Positions 9,281 to 18,702 of a DNA stretch of 64,000 nucleotides are shown one piece after another. A program made the position numbers and the translations under genes. The notes beneath the pieces are model-generated. The model did not search any database, was not told the DNA's origin, and was given only the letters and a program-made list of their open reading frames with translations. The first letter of the stretch is position 1, and each line of letters opens with the position of its first letter. Source of the DNA: Mycolicibacterium crocinum (GTDB lineage: Bacteria > Actinomycetota > Actinomycetes > Mycobacteriales > Mycobacteriaceae); NCBI RefSeq assembly GCF_022370635.2, contig NZ_CP092362.2, positions 3,658,001-3,722,000 on the forward strand. The letters are read 5' to 3'.

Positions 9281-11776
9281 TCAGGCGCGCTGAACTGCGC
9301 CGACGCGCTCGGCGGCCGCGGCCACCGCGGCGTCGCGAGCGGCGCTGGCCTCGTCTTCGGTCAGCGTCCGGTCCGGTGCACGGAAACGCAGCGCCAACGT
9401 GAGCGACTTCCGATCCTCCCCGATCTGCGGACCGGTGTAGACGTCGAACAGCGCGACGTCCTCGAGCAGCTCCCCGGCGCCATCGCGCACCGCATCGACG
9501 ACCGCCTGCGCGGCCACGTCGGCGGCGACCACCAGACTGACGTCCTGGAACACCGCCGGGAACGGCGACACCCGCGGGGCGGGCAGCGTCTCGGTGATCG
9601 GCACGGCATCGAGGTCGAGCTCGACCGCGCACGTGCCCTTCGGCAGTCCCGAACGCTCGATGACCGCGGGATGCAGCTGGCCGGCATGCCCGACCACGCG
9701 CCCGTCGACCAGAACTTCGGCACACCGGCCGGGATGCCACGGCAGGTACTGGGCAGCGCGCAACGTCACGTCCACACCGCAGGCACGGGCGATGGTCCGC
9801 ACGGCTTCGAAGGCGTCAGCGGCCTCCACCGCACGGCCCGGTCCCCACGGTCCGCGCGGCTCGCGCAGCCCGGTCAGCACCGCACCCACGTGCACCGGCT
9901 GACTGGGCAGCGACGCATCCAGCGCCGCGATCTCATCCTCGCTCGGCCGGCGATGCGTCGGGATCAACTCGACACCCGTGGTCTGATCGGTGGGGTACAC
10001 GACCTGCGCGATGGAAAACAGTGCGACGTCACCGAAGCCCCGAGACACGTTGCGGGACAAGGCCTCCAGCAGCGCCGGCAGCAATGTGGTGGCCAGGTGG
10101 GGTCGGTCGGCCTCCAGCGGGTTGAGCACCGTCGTCGTGACCCGCCGCGGGTCGCGGTCCGAGAGCCCCCACTGGTCGAAGATCCCGGCGGGCAGGAACG
10201 GGGTGGTCAGCACCTCGACGTAACCCGACAGGCCCAGCGCCTTGCCGATCGCACGGCGGCGCTTCTGGGTAGGGGTCAGGCCGCGGCCCGCCGGGGCGGT
10301 CGGCAGTACCGACGGGATCTTGTCGAGGCCTTCCAGCCGCAGCACCTCTTCGACGAGGTCGGCAGGCTGGACCAGGTCGGGCCGCCAGCTCGGCGGGGTG
10401 ACGATGAGGATCGCCGGGTCGTCGCCGTCCTCTTCGACTGTGGCGCCGATCTGGGTCAACCGCTTGACCGTCGCACCGCCCTCGTACTCGACGCCCGCAA
10501 GCTGATCGGGCAGGTCGAACCGAATGCGCACCGGCGGCGGAGACCAGTCTTTGCGCGGCGGGTCACCGCGCCAATCGGTGAGGTTGGGTTCGACGGTGCC
10601 CCCGGCGATCGAGGCCAGCAGCTTGGCGCACCGATCGACCGCGGCAACCGAAATGGCGGGATCAACCGAGCGTTCGTAACGCCGACCGGCCTCACTGACC
10701 AGGTGTAAGCGGCGGATCGTGCGCGACACCGCGGCCGGATCCCAGACCGCGGCCTCCAGAAGAATGTCGGTGGAGTCGTCGTCGATCTCGGTGGTACCGG
10801 CACCCATCACACCGCCGATGGCCGCGGTGGCGACGTCATCGACAATCAGCACGTCGGCCGGGTCGAGCTTGCGTTCGATGTCGTCGAGCGTGACAACGGT
10901 CTCCCCCGGCTTGGCGAACCGGACGACGAATTCGCCGTTGATCCGGCTGCGGTCATGCGCGTGCATCGGGTGGCCGAGCTCGAGCATCACATAGTTGGTG
11001 ACGTCGACAGCCGGCGAGATCGGCCGAATACCCGAAAGCATCAGCCGGCGGCGTAACCACCACGGCGACAACGCCTTCGGATTGATGCCGGTGACCGGCC
11101 GCAGCGCGAAGCGGCTGACGCCGGTGCCGGGTTCGACGGTGACCGGCAGCGCCGGCCCGTCGGCAGGCAGCGGCGGGACGTCGGCGGGGTCGTCGTAGTC
11201 CAGGTCGTAGGCACACGCGATCTCGCGGGCGATGCCGCGCACCGACATGCCGTAGCCGCGGTCCGGAGTGACCGCCAGATCGAAGATCACGTCGTCGAGG
11301 CCGAGCACAGCGATACCGTCCGCGCCGGGTTCGGCGGTGTCGGGCGGCAGTACCAGGATCCCGGAATGATCTGCGCCCAAGCCCAATTCGGCGGCCGAGC
11401 AGATCATGCCATCCGACAGCCGGCCATACGTCTTGCGGCTGGCGATGTGGAAGTCACCAGGCAGGGTGGTGCCGGGCAGCGCCACCACAACCAGGTCACC
11501 GACCACGAAGTTCGTTGCACCGCAAACGATGTCACGATCCTCGCCCTCACCCACGTCGACCTTGCAGGCTCGGATCGGCTTCTTGAACTCGGTCAGCTCC
11601 TCGATCGCGGTGACCCGACCGACCGTGAGTGGGCCCGTCACCGGTCCGAGGGTGATGATGTCCTCGACCTCGTGCCCGACACGGATCAGCGCCTGTTCCA
11701 GGTCGTGGGGCGTGACGTCCCAGTCGGGTGCGCCGCGCTGCACGACTTCGCGTAGCCAGCTGTAGGGAAGCCGCAT
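9281..11776 (-). CDS. pheT: Phenylalanyl-tRNA synthetase beta subunit
   Basis: PheT is the large subunit of the alpha2-beta2 enzyme that charges tRNA-Phe; it provides tRNA binding and editing of Tyr. At 831 aa it is full length. The N-terminal tRNA-binding OB domain (VGRVTAIEELTEFKKPIRAC), the B3/B4 editing region, the B5 domain and the C-terminal ferredoxin-like anticodon-binding domain (SPFPAVFQDVSLVV) can be followed in order. The start overlaps the pheS stop (TGATG). Confidence 0.97.
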   Translation of the reverse strand: MRLPYSWLREVVQRGAPDWDVTPHDLEQALIRVGHEVEDIITLGPVTGPLTVGRVTAIEELTEFKKPIRACKVDVGEGEDRDIVCGATNFVVGDLVVVALPGTTLPGDFHIASRKTYGRLSDGMICSAAELGLGADHSGILVLPPDTAEPGADGIAVLGLDDVIFDLAVTPDRGYGMSVRGIAREIACAYDLDYDDPADVPPLPADGPALPVTVEPGTGVSRFALRPVTGINPKALSPWWLRRRLMLSGIRPISPAVDVTNYVMLELGHPMHAHDRSRINGEFVVRFAKPGETVVTLDDIERKLDPADVLIVDDVATAAIGGVMGAGTTEIDDDSTDILLEAAVWDPAAVSRTIRRLHLVSEAGRRYERSVDPAISVAAVDRCAKLLASIAGGTVEPNLTDWRGDPPRKDWSPPPVRIRFDLPDQLAGVEYEGGATVKRLTQIGATVEEDGDDPAILIVTPPSWRPDLVQPADLVEEVLRLEGLDKIPSVLPTAPAGRGLTPTQKRRRAIGKALGLSGYVEVLTTPFLPAGIFDQWGLSDRDPRRVTTTVLNPLEADRPHLATTLLPALLEALSRNVSRGFGDVALFSIAQVVYPTDQTTGVELIPTHRRPSEDEIAALDASLPSQPVHVGAVLTGLREPRGPWGPGRAVEAADAFEAVRTIARACGVDVTLRAAQYLPWHPGRCAEVLVDGRVVGHAGQLHPAVIERSGLPKGTCAVELDLDAVPITETLPAPRVSPFPAVFQDVSLVVAADVAAQAVVDAVRDGAGELLEDVALFDVYTGPQIGEDRKSLTLALRFRAPDRTLTEDEASAARDAAVAAAAERVGAVQRA

Positions 11777-12819
11777 CAGACGCCGACCCCGAACGGAAGC
11801 GAGAACCGGACGTCACCCTCGACCATGTCGCGCATATCGGGAATCCCGTTGCGGAACTGCAGGGTGCGCTCCAGGCCCATCCCGAAGGCGAAGCCGGAGT
11901 ACACCTCGGGGTCGATTCCGGCCGCGCGCAGCACGTTGGGGTTGACCATGCCGCAGCCACCCCATTCGACCCAGCCGGGGCCGCCCTTCTTGTTCGGGAA
12001 CCAGATGTCCACCTCCGCCGAGGGCTCGGTGAACGGGAAGAAGTGCGGCCGCATCCGGGTGCGGGCGCCCTCACCGAACTCCGAACGGGCGAAGGCGTCC
12101 AAGGTGCCGCGCAGGTGGGCCATCGTCAGTCCGCGGTCCACCGCGAGGCCCTCGACCTGATGGAAGACCGGGGTGTGGGTGGAGTCGAGTTCGTCGGTGC
12201 GGAAGGTACGGCCGATCGAGACGATGTAGACCGGCAGTTCACGGTCCAGCAGGGTGCGCACCTGCACCGGCGAGGTGTGGGTGCGCAGCAGCTGCCGCGA
12301 TCCCTCCGGGGCGATGTGGAAGGTGTCGGACTCGCTGCGGGCCGGATGGTCGGGCGGAAAGTTCAGGGCATCGAAGTTGAACTGCTCGGTCTCGACCTCG
12401 GGCCCCTCGGCCAGCTCCCAACCCATCGCGATGAAGGTGTCGGCGATGTGCTCGGCCAGGATCGTGATCGGGTGCCGCGCCCCGATCGGCTGCCGTGTCG
12501 AGGGCAGCGTGACGTCGATGGCCTCAGCCACCAATACCGCCGCGTCGCGCTCGGCCCGCAGCACCGCCAGCCGCTCGTCGAAACTGCGCTGCGCGTCGCC
12601 GCGGGCGACGTTGACCAGCTTGCCGGCCTCGGCGCGGTCTGCCTTGGGCAGCGTGGCCAGCGCCTGGCGGGCCAGTGCGAGCGGCGCACGGTCGCCGAGA
12701 TGATCGGTCTTGGCGCGGGCCAGCGCATCCAGGTCGGCCGCCTGGTCGAAGGCATGCCGGGCCGCGTTGACGGCCTCGGTCAACGATTCCTGCGACAGGT
12801 CGACGGGTTGCTCACCCAC
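11776..12819 (-). CDS. pheS: Phenylalanyl-tRNA synthetase alpha subunit
   Basis: PheS is the catalytic subunit (347 aa, normal length). An N-terminal coiled coil (residues about 1-85) precedes the class II core, with motif 2 near IGRTFRTDELDSTHTPVFHQ and motif 3 near FAFGMGLERTLQFRNGIPD. The start is GTG (12817-12819). It is co-transcribed with pheT, and pheST sits directly upstream of argC as in other mycobacteria. The 117-bp divergent gap to the next gene holds its promoter; I see no convincing attenuator there. Confidence 0.97.
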   Translation of the reverse strand: MGEQPVDLSQESLTEAVNAARHAFDQAADLDALARAKTDHLGDRAPLALARQALATLPKADRAEAGKLVNVARGDAQRSFDERLAVLRAERDAAVLVAEAIDVTLPSTRQPIGARHPITILAEHIADTFIAMGWELAEGPEVETEQFNFDALNFPPDHPARSESDTFHIAPEGSRQLLRTHTSPVQVRTLLDRELPVYIVSIGRTFRTDELDSTHTPVFHQVEGLAVDRGLTMAHLRGTLDAFARSEFGEGARTRMRPHFFPFTEPSAEVDIWFPNKKGGPGWVEWGGCGMVNPNVLRAAGIDPEVYSGFAFGMGLERTLQFRNGIPDMRDMVEGDVRFSLPFGVGV

Positions 12820-12936
12820 GCGGCAAGACGCTCCTTTTCGCAGCTGGGGTTGTTTGCGCCACGGATGTGACGCAAGTGCCGATCATAGGTGATGCCAGAA
12901 TGACGCCTCGCAGGCATTTCACCCCGAGGAAGCCGG

Positions 12937-14517
12937 ATGCTCAGAGCTCTCGCCGTCGCGGCCGTGTGGGTGGTCGCGCTGGCCGTCTCAGGACTCACGT
13001 TCCTGGTCAGTCCATGGTGGTGGCTGCTCGCGGCGCCGCTCCTGTCGATCGCGGCGCTCGGAACGTGGGACCTGCTGCAGACCAGGCACACTCTGTTGCG
13101 GTCCTATCCCGTCCTCGCCCACGCGCGCTGGCTGGCCGAAGCCCTGCGCCCCGAGATACGGCAGTACTTCATCGAGTCGAACACTGAGGCCAGCCCGTTC
13201 GACCGCGAGACTCGCGACATGGTGTACGAGCGGGCCAAGGCCACCAAGAGCGACGAGCCGTTCGGCACCGAGCGCGACGTCAACGCGCTGGGCTACGAAT
13301 TCCTCCGCCACTCGCTGCGTGCCCGGCTGGCCACCGACCTGACTCCGCGGGTGCGGCTCGGCGGCCCGGACTGCACCCGGCCGTACGACATAGCGCTGTT
13401 CAACGTCTCGGCGATGAGCTTCGGGGCGCTGTCGAGCAACGCGATCGAGGCACTCAACGGTGGCGCGGCCCTCGGTGGGTTCGCCCATGACACCGGCGAG
13501 GGTGGCATCAGTCCGTATCACCTCAAGCACGGCGGCGACCTGATCTGGGAGATCGGCTCCGGATATTTCGGGTGCCGCGACGCCGGCGGGCACTTCGACG
13601 CGGAGCTGTTCGAGGAGAAGGCCGGCTGGCCGACGGTCAAGGCCATCTCGATCAAGCTGTCCCAGGGCGCCAAGCCCGGTCTCGGCGGCGTGCTGCCCGG
13701 CGCGAAGGTGAGTGCCGAAATTGCGGCGACGCGCGGTGTGCCGATCGGCAAGACGGTGGTCTCACCGCCGTCGCACACCGCGTTTGGAACCCCGCTGGAA
13801 ATGATGCATTTCATCGCGACGCTGCGCAGCCTGTCCGGCGGTAAGCCGATCGGGTTCAAGCTGTGCATCGGGGCGCGCACCGAGTTCCTATCGATCTGCA
13901 AGGCCATGCTGCACACCGGCATCACGCCGGACTTCATCATCGTCGACGGCTCCGAAGGCGGAACCGGTGCCGCCCCACAGGAATTCGAAGACCATGTCGG
14001 TATGCCGCTAACCGAGGGGCTGATGCTGGTGCACAACGCTCTCGTCGGCACCGGGCTGCGGGGTTCCATCAAGATCGGGGCGTCGGGCAAGGTGGCCAGC
14101 GGCGTCGACATCGTCAGCCGCATCTGCCAGGGCGCGGACTTCACGATGTCCGCGCGGGCAATGATGTTCGCGGTCGGCTGCATTCAGGCCATGAAGTGCA
14201 ATACCAACAAGTGCCCGACCGGGGTCGCCACCCAGGACAAGGCTCGCGCCCGGGCGCTCTACGTTCCGGACAAGACTCAGCGGGTGGTCAACTTCCAGCG
14301 GGCCACGGTGGCCAGCGCCGCCCAGATCGTTGCGTCGATGGGCCTCAACGGATTCGGCGAGCTCGAGCCGTCGATGCTGAATCGCCGGATCGAGGGTCAG
14401 CGCACCCGCACCTACGCCGAGATCTACGACTGGCTGATGCCCGGCGAACTGCTCGAGGATCCGCCGGAGTCGTGGCGCTCGGACTGGATCGAGGCGTCCG
14501 CTGAGGAGTTCCGCTAG
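12937..14517 (+). CDS. FMN-binding glutamate-synthase-like protein, membrane anchored
   Basis: The product is 526 aa. Two hydrophobic N-terminal stretches (residues about 1-45) are followed by a GltB-type FMN/synthase domain: FNVSAMSFGALSSNAIEALN, the GGISPYHLKHGGD segment, DFIIVDGSEGGTGAAP for FMN phosphate, and MKCNTNKCPTGVATQ, the cysteine region that holds the Fe-S cluster in glutamate synthases. No amidotransferase domain is present, so it cannot use glutamine by itself, and the true substrate is unknown. It is divergent from pheS and is the first accessory gene of this block. Confidence 0.85.
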   Translation: MLRALAVAAVWVVALAVSGLTFLVSPWWWLLAAPLLSIAALGTWDLLQTRHTLLRSYPVLAHARWLAEALRPEIRQYFIESNTEASPFDRETRDMVYERAKATKSDEPFGTERDVNALGYEFLRHSLRARLATDLTPRVRLGGPDCTRPYDIALFNVSAMSFGALSSNAIEALNGGAALGGFAHDTGEGGISPYHLKHGGDLIWEIGSGYFGCRDAGGHFDAELFEEKAGWPTVKAISIKLSQGAKPGLGGVLPGAKVSAEIAATRGVPIGKTVVSPPSHTAFGTPLEMMHFIATLRSLSGGKPIGFKLCIGARTEFLSICKAMLHTGITPDFIIVDGSEGGTGAAPQEFEDHVGMPLTEGLMLVHNALVGTGLRGSIKIGASGKVASGVDIVSRICQGADFTMSARAMMFAVGCIQAMKCNTNKCPTGVATQDKARARALYVPDKTQRVVNFQRATVASAAQIVASMGLNGFGELEPSMLNRRIEGQRTRTYAEIYDWLMPGELLEDPPESWRSDWIEASAEEFR

Positions 14518-14540
14518 CCGAATCATCAACGCGCTGACGG

Positions 14541-14567
14541 TTATCCACAGTTTCGACTTCGTCCACA
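14541..14567 (+). other. Two DnaA-box-like 9-mers
   Basis: TTATCCACA (14541-14549) is a perfect match to the classical DnaA box, and TCGTCCACA (14559-14567) differs by one base from the mycobacterial form TTGTCCACA. They lie 18 bp apart in the short gap between the glutamate-synthase-like gene and the HNH gene. A perfect 9-mer by chance is not very unlikely in 64 kb, so function is uncertain. Confidence 0.3.
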
Positions 14568-14605
14568 GATTTTCTGCTGGAACAGAATCTGTCGGTGGCC
14601 CGGCA

Positions 14606-14618
14606 TAGGATTCGAACA
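14606..14618 (+). promoter_or_regulatory. Probable -10 element of the DUF222/HNH gene, now cut off by ISL3
   Basis: TAGGAT (14606-14611) fits the mycobacterial TANNNT -10 pattern and lies 6 nt before the A of the original ATG, the spacing expected for a leaderless mRNA. The imperfect inverted repeat CAGATT/AATCTG lies just upstream (about 14566-14592). The ISL3 element now separates this promoter from the coding sequence, leaving only the ATGAGT copy from the target duplication. Confidence 0.4.
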
Positions 14619-14623
14619 TGAGT

Positions 14624-16008
14624 GGCGCTCCTAGGGTTTTTGTGGGCGCCATTTCTGCTGTTCAAGGCGGCTAAGGTTGCGCGGCAACGCTATCGGAGGC
14701 GTTCTGCTGAATCGAGGGACGCGCACGCGGTGTGCCTCTAGGTTTCGGGGTTACCACACCAACCGCAACCTTCAAGGACGTCCGCGTGCGCGTCAGTACT
14801 GCATTTAACCGTCTGCTGCAGATCCCCGGTGCCACAGTCACCGAAGTCGCCATTGGCGATGGTGATATCGAAGTCCATCTGCGACCGCGAGCGCGGCTGC
14901 TGCGCTGCCCGTGCGGCAAACGCGTGCGGGCGGTCTATGACCGGCGCCGCCGGCGCTGGCGGCACCTTGATCTGGCGCGCTGCCGACTCTGGCTGGTCTA
15001 TGACATCCGCCGTCTGAATTGCCCAGACTGCGGCGTGGTCACCGAGGAGCTGCCCTGGGCCCGCCCCGGGGCCCGGCACACCCGCGACTTCGAGGACATG
15101 GTGCTGTGGCTGGCTCAACGCACCGACCGAACCTCGGTGTCGACGCTGATGCGCTGCGCCTGGGAAACCGTCACCGCAATCATTAACCGCGGAGTCGCCG
15201 AGCTGCTTGATGCCCGGCGCCTCGACACGCTGTATCGCATCGGTGTTGATGAGATCTGTTACCGCCACCCGCACCGCTATCTAACCGTCATCGGCGACCA
15301 CGACACCGGCACTGTCATTGATGTCGAAATGGGTCGCAGCCGAGAATCGCTGGCCAATTTCTATACCAGCCAACCCGATTCAGTCCTCACCGCCCTCGAA
15401 ACGGTCAGCATGGATGTCAGCAGCGTCTACACCAGCGTCACGACCGAACACCTCCCACACGTCACCATCTGCTATGACGGGTTCCACCTGATGCAATGGA
15501 TTCAGCGTGCTCTGGATCGTGTCTTCGCCGAATCGGTGCGCCTGCCCGGATACGCCACTGCGGACTGGAAAGCCGCCCGCTGGGCATTGCGCACCGGAGA
15601 AAACAAACTCACCGACGACAAACGTGCCCTGGTCAGCCAGATCGCCCGCACCCATCGACGCATCGGGCGCGCGTGGACGCTCAAAGAACAAGCCCGCGAC
15701 CTCTACCGCTACGACCACGAACCCGGCGGCGCTCGCCGCTTGCTCAAGGCCTGGATCACCGCCGCCGCACGCTCCCGGATCCCGGTGTTCGTCTCACTGA
15801 GCAAACGATTCCGCAAGTACTTCGACTCTATCCTGGCCGCCATCGAGCTCGGCATCTCCAACGCCCTCCTTGAAGGCATCAACGCCAAAATCCGACTCAT
15901 CAACGCCCGCGGCTACGGACACCACTCCGCCCAAACCCTGACCTCAATGATCTACCTCTGCCTAGGAGGACTCCAGGTCACGCTCCCCACGAAAACCTGA
16001 GGAGCCGC
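14624..16008 (+). mobile_element. ISL3-family insertion sequence, complete, 1385 bp
   Basis: The ends are 23-bp imperfect inverted repeats (18 of 23 positions match): 14624-14646 and 15986-16008, both with the core GCTCCTNNGGTTTTNGTGGG. The element is flanked by an exact 8-bp direct repeat ACATGAGT (14616-14623 and 16009-16016), the duplication length known for ISL3 elements. It carries one transposase. The duplicated target contains the start codon of the DUF222/HNH gene, so the downstream copy still begins with ATGAGT. Intact ends and an intact transposase suggest a recent, possibly active insertion. Confidence 0.93.
14786..16000 (+). CDS. ISL3-family transposase
   Basis: This DDE transposase has 404 aa from the GTG at 14786 (VRVSTAFNRLLQIPGA), which has AAGGACG before it; an earlier GTG at 14732 would extend into the leader. 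An N-terminal zinc-binding region has CPCGKRVRAVYDRRRRRWRH and CPDCGVVTEE. The RNase H-like core starts around IGVDEICYRH, with SMDVSSVYTSV and a C-terminal NALLEGINAKIRLINARGYG carrying the last acidic residue. The stop codon lies inside the right inverted repeat. It appears intact. Confidence 0.9.
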   Translation: MRVSTAFNRLLQIPGATVTEVAIGDGDIEVHLRPRARLLRCPCGKRVRAVYDRRRRRWRHLDLARCRLWLVYDIRRLNCPDCGVVTEELPWARPGARHTRDFEDMVLWLAQRTDRTSVSTLMRCAWETVTAIINRGVAELLDARRLDTLYRIGVDEICYRHPHRYLTVIGDHDTGTVIDVEMGRSRESLANFYTSQPDSVLTALETVSMDVSSVYTSVTTEHLPHVTICYDGFHLMQWIQRALDRVFAESVRLPGYATADWKAARWALRTGENKLTDDKRALVSQIARTHRRIGRAWTLKEQARDLYRYDHEPGGARRLLKAWITAAARSRIPVFVSLSKRFRKYFDSILAAIELGISNALLEGINAKIRLINARGYGHHSAQTLTSMIYLCLGGLQVTLPTKT

Positions 16009-16010
16009 AC

Positions 16011-16805
16011 ATGAGTTCGATCGCTGCGGCGTTGGAGGCGCTCGATGATGTTGTCGAGTCCCTAGCCGCGGTCGATCTCGATGTATTGGCTCCGCCTGAG
16101 CGGTTCGTCGTGTTGGAGCGGTTGGAGACTGCGCGACGGCGCCAGGTGGCGGTGTCGCATGCGCTGACCGCACGGCTGGAGCAGTTCGAGGGGTGCCCGC
16201 CGGTGCCGATCACGGTGGCCGATGTGTTGCGGGTGAGTCCGCGGGAGGCCAAGCGGCGGATCCGGGACGCCGAACAGCTCGCGCCGCGGCGGGCGTTGAC
16301 CGGGGAGCCGCTGCCGCCGCTGCTGCCGGAGACCTCCAGGGCCTGGCAGGCCGGACTGTTGGATGGCGAGCATCTGCGGGTGATCCAAAAGTTCTTCCGC
16401 GACCTACCCGAGCACGTCGCGCCGGTGGATATTGAGAACGCCGAACGCATGCTGGCGCAGAAGGCCGCGGTGCTGCGACCAGATCAGTTGGAGAAAGTCG
16501 CGCTGCGGTTGGCGTTGCATCTGAACCCCGACTGGAGGTTCTCCGAGGAGGACCGGGCCCGCAAGCGCGGCTTCGTCTGGTGCGGGGGCCAACAGGTCGA
16601 CGGCATGAGTGTGGGCCGGTTGGTCGCTGACCCGCAGTTGCGCTCGATGCTGGATGCGTGGTTCACCAAGTTCGCCGCACCCGGAGTGTGCAACCCGGCC
16701 GACCAAAGTCCCACCCTCACTCCGTCTGAGGAGGTGGCCGAGCGTGACCGGCGCAGCCATGGGCAGCGTCAGCATGATGCGTTGACGGCGTTGGTGCGCG
16801 GCCAA
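16011..16805 (+). pseudogene. DUF222/HNH (13E12 family) protein, 5' part, split by IS256
   Basis: The fragment starts at the ATG retained in the ISL3 target duplication (MSSIAAALEALDDVVESLA) and encodes 265 codons of the DUF222 domain, up to RGQ. It then runs 8 codons into the IS256 element and stops at 16829. The matching HNH half is at 19816-20355. Joining 16805 to 19816 keeps the frame and gives a 444-aa protein of normal 13E12-family length. As it stands the gene lacks both its promoter (ISL3) and its nuclease half (IS256). Confidence 0.88.
16797..16805. repeat. IS256 target duplication, left copy
   Basis: CGCGGCCAA here is repeated exactly at 19807-19815, the other edge of the IS256 insertion. 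IS256-family elements make 8-9 bp duplications. Both copies code for R-G-Q in the DUF222/HNH gene, so one copy must be removed with the element to restore the frame. Confidence 0.85.
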
Positions 16806-16843
16806 GAGCCTGTCAAGTTGTTTGTGTAAGCAGTAATGGCGAG

Positions 16844-17369
16844 TTAGAGGTAGGGGTTGATTCGGTCGGGGTAGGCGATGGCGAGTTGGCCGAGTGCTTG
16901 TTTCCAGTTGGTGGTGATTTGGCCTTCGATGAGCCGGCCGGGGGCGGTGCGTTGGGTCAGGGGTTTGCCTCGTTGCTTTTCGCGTTCCCGGGCGCGTTTG
17001 TCTTCGATGGTGCAGATGGCTAGCCAGAGCAGTTTGACCACGGAGTCGTCGCTGGGGAAATGGCCGCGGTTTTTGATGATCTTGCGCATCTGGTAGTTCA
17101 GGGATTCGATCGAGTTGGTCGTGTAGATCACTCGGCGCAGCATCGGCGGGAACGCCAAGAATGGGATGAACCGCTCCCACGCATTGCGGAACGCAGCGAT
17201 GGTGTGCGGGTTCTGTTGTCCAAGATCGGTTTTGGCGAAGTCTTCCAGTTCAGCCAGGGCGGCGTCGGCGTCGGGTGCTTGGTAGATCGCTTTGAGCGCG
17301 GTGGCGACCTTTTTGCGCTGGTTGTAGGACACGAACCGCATCGCGGTGCGGATCAGATGGACCACACAG
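16844..17369 (-). pseudogene. IS256-family transposase, C-terminal part
   Basis: This encodes CVVHLIRTAMRFVSYNQRKK onward to NPYL and a TAA stop. The Mutator-type C-terminal region IYTTNSIESLNYQMRKIIKN, with the last catalytic Glu in NSIES, is intact. It has lost its start to the IS110 insertion at 17370. Fusing it to 18921-19750 with one copy of the 2-bp core gives 1356 coding bases, exactly 452 codons. Confidence 0.9.
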
Positions 17370-17454
17370 ACTCCCGCTGTCAACCTTTCATCGCGGACGT
17401 GTTCGGTCGCCGCGACTGACTCGGTTTGCTCAGCGCGGTGATGGGATCGGCGGA

Positions 17455-18675
17455 CTACGCCGCGGTGGCGCGGCGGTGGATGACCGGGTCGTAGAGGGCG
17501 TGATCGTGCCAGCAGCGCCACAGAATGCGGCACCAGCGCGCACCCAGGCCACGCAGAGCACGATGGTGTGGTTGGCCGGCGGCGCGGGCGTGTTCGTAGA
17601 TGTCGGCCGACCAAGGGTCTTCACGAACGGCGACGAACATCCACCAGTCGATGGCGTGGCGCATTCGCCGGTTGGCGGCGTAGCGGAACCTCACCTGACG
17701 GGTGCGCCCGGAGGCCTTGGTGACCGGAGCCAAGCCGGTCTCGGCCAATAACGACGGCGCCGATGGGAAACGGCTGCGCTGTTCACCCATTTCGGAGATC
17801 AAGACGCCGGCGGTGACGGGTCCGATACCGGGGAAACTGGTGAAGATCGGGGTGTCCGGGTGCATGTCGAGCAGCTCGCCCAGCCGCTTGTCGTGAGCTC
17901 GAAGATGAGTGTTGAGTAGCGCGAGCTGTTCTGTAAAGGCTTTGGCCGCCAAAGCTTTACCGGCGACGGTGCCTTCGCTGGCCGACAACAGATGAGGCTG
18001 CATCCGGGCGATGAGGGTCTCGGGTTTCTGTCGGCCACTGTAGCCGTGTCGGCCGGTGAATCCACCCATTCGTCTAGTCGTGATCCTGCTCGCCTGCGCG
18101 GGAGTGGGAAAGGTCCGGATGAACGCCAGGGTGATGTCACGGTCCAATGAGGAGAACAGGTGCAAAGGTGCGGGGTGGTAGGCCTCCAGGATCGACCGCA
18201 GCCGATTCTCGGTATCCACTTGCATGTCCAGGATGCGCTGACGATCCCGGCTGACCGCGATGAGCTCGGCCAGTGCCGGTGACGCAACAGCTAAGGGCCG
18301 CCACTGAGCGTACTGATGACGCAATGTGTCGGCCAAAACGTAGGCATCGAACTCGTCGGACTTGGCTGCCGCCATCCGATACCGTTCACGTGCACGCGCC
18401 GAGATCTTCGGTGAAACGCAATAGATTTCGGCGCCACAGTGCTGTTGCAGATGCTCGACGAGCAAGCCCTCAGCACGTTCGATGGCGATGCGCACCGAGC
18501 CGGCCAACGAGGCGATCACCTCGACCAGGGCCATCAAACCGTCGACGGTGTGCGCGATCTTTCGGCTGAGGAGCTGGTGGCCGTTGTCGTCGAGGACGCA
18601 GAGGTGATGGGAGCATCCGCCCCAATCGATGCCGCACCAGAAACGACTTGCACCGTCCGGACTATCCTGATTCAT
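17455..18675 (-). CDS. IS110-family transposase (DEDD recombinase)
   Basis: The product is 406 aa from the ATG at 18675 (MNQDSPDGASRFWCGIDWGG). The N-terminal RuvC-like DEDD domain shows CGIDWGG, then IAIERAEGLLVEHL, then AKSDEFDAYVLAD. The C-terminal transposase_20 domain shows FTSFPGIGPVTAGVLISEMG and the catalytic serine region LLAETGLAPVTKASG. A 6-bp hairpin (CCTTCG-ATC-CGAAGG, 18688-18702) lies just upstream of the start. Family knowledge: these enzymes recombine DNA guided by a bridge RNA. The gene looks intact. Confidence 0.92.
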   Translation of the reverse strand: MNQDSPDGASRFWCGIDWGGCSHHLCVLDDNGHQLLSRKIAHTVDGLMALVEVIASLAGSVRIAIERAEGLLVEHLQQHCGAEIYCVSPKISARARERYRMAAAKSDEFDAYVLADTLRHQYAQWRPLAVASPALAELIAVSRDRQRILDMQVDTENRLRSILEAYHPAPLHLFSSLDRDITLAFIRTFPTPAQASRITTRRMGGFTGRHGYSGRQKPETLIARMQPHLLSASEGTVAGKALAAKAFTEQLALLNTHLRAHDKRLGELLDMHPDTPIFTSFPGIGPVTAGVLISEMGEQRSRFPSAPSLLAETGLAPVTKASGRTRQVRFRYAANRRMRHAIDWWMFVAVREDPWSADIYEHARAAGQPHHRALRGLGARWCRILWRCWHDHALYDPVIHRRATAA

Positions 18676-18702
18676 TGCAGTCAGATCCCTTCGATCCGAA
18701 GG

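Noticed and set aside
8906..10708. 600-codon plus-strand frame opposite argC and pheT
   Set aside because: Same mirror effect of high third-position GC; no domain-like pattern, and it covers the ARG boxes and the argC-pheT gap.
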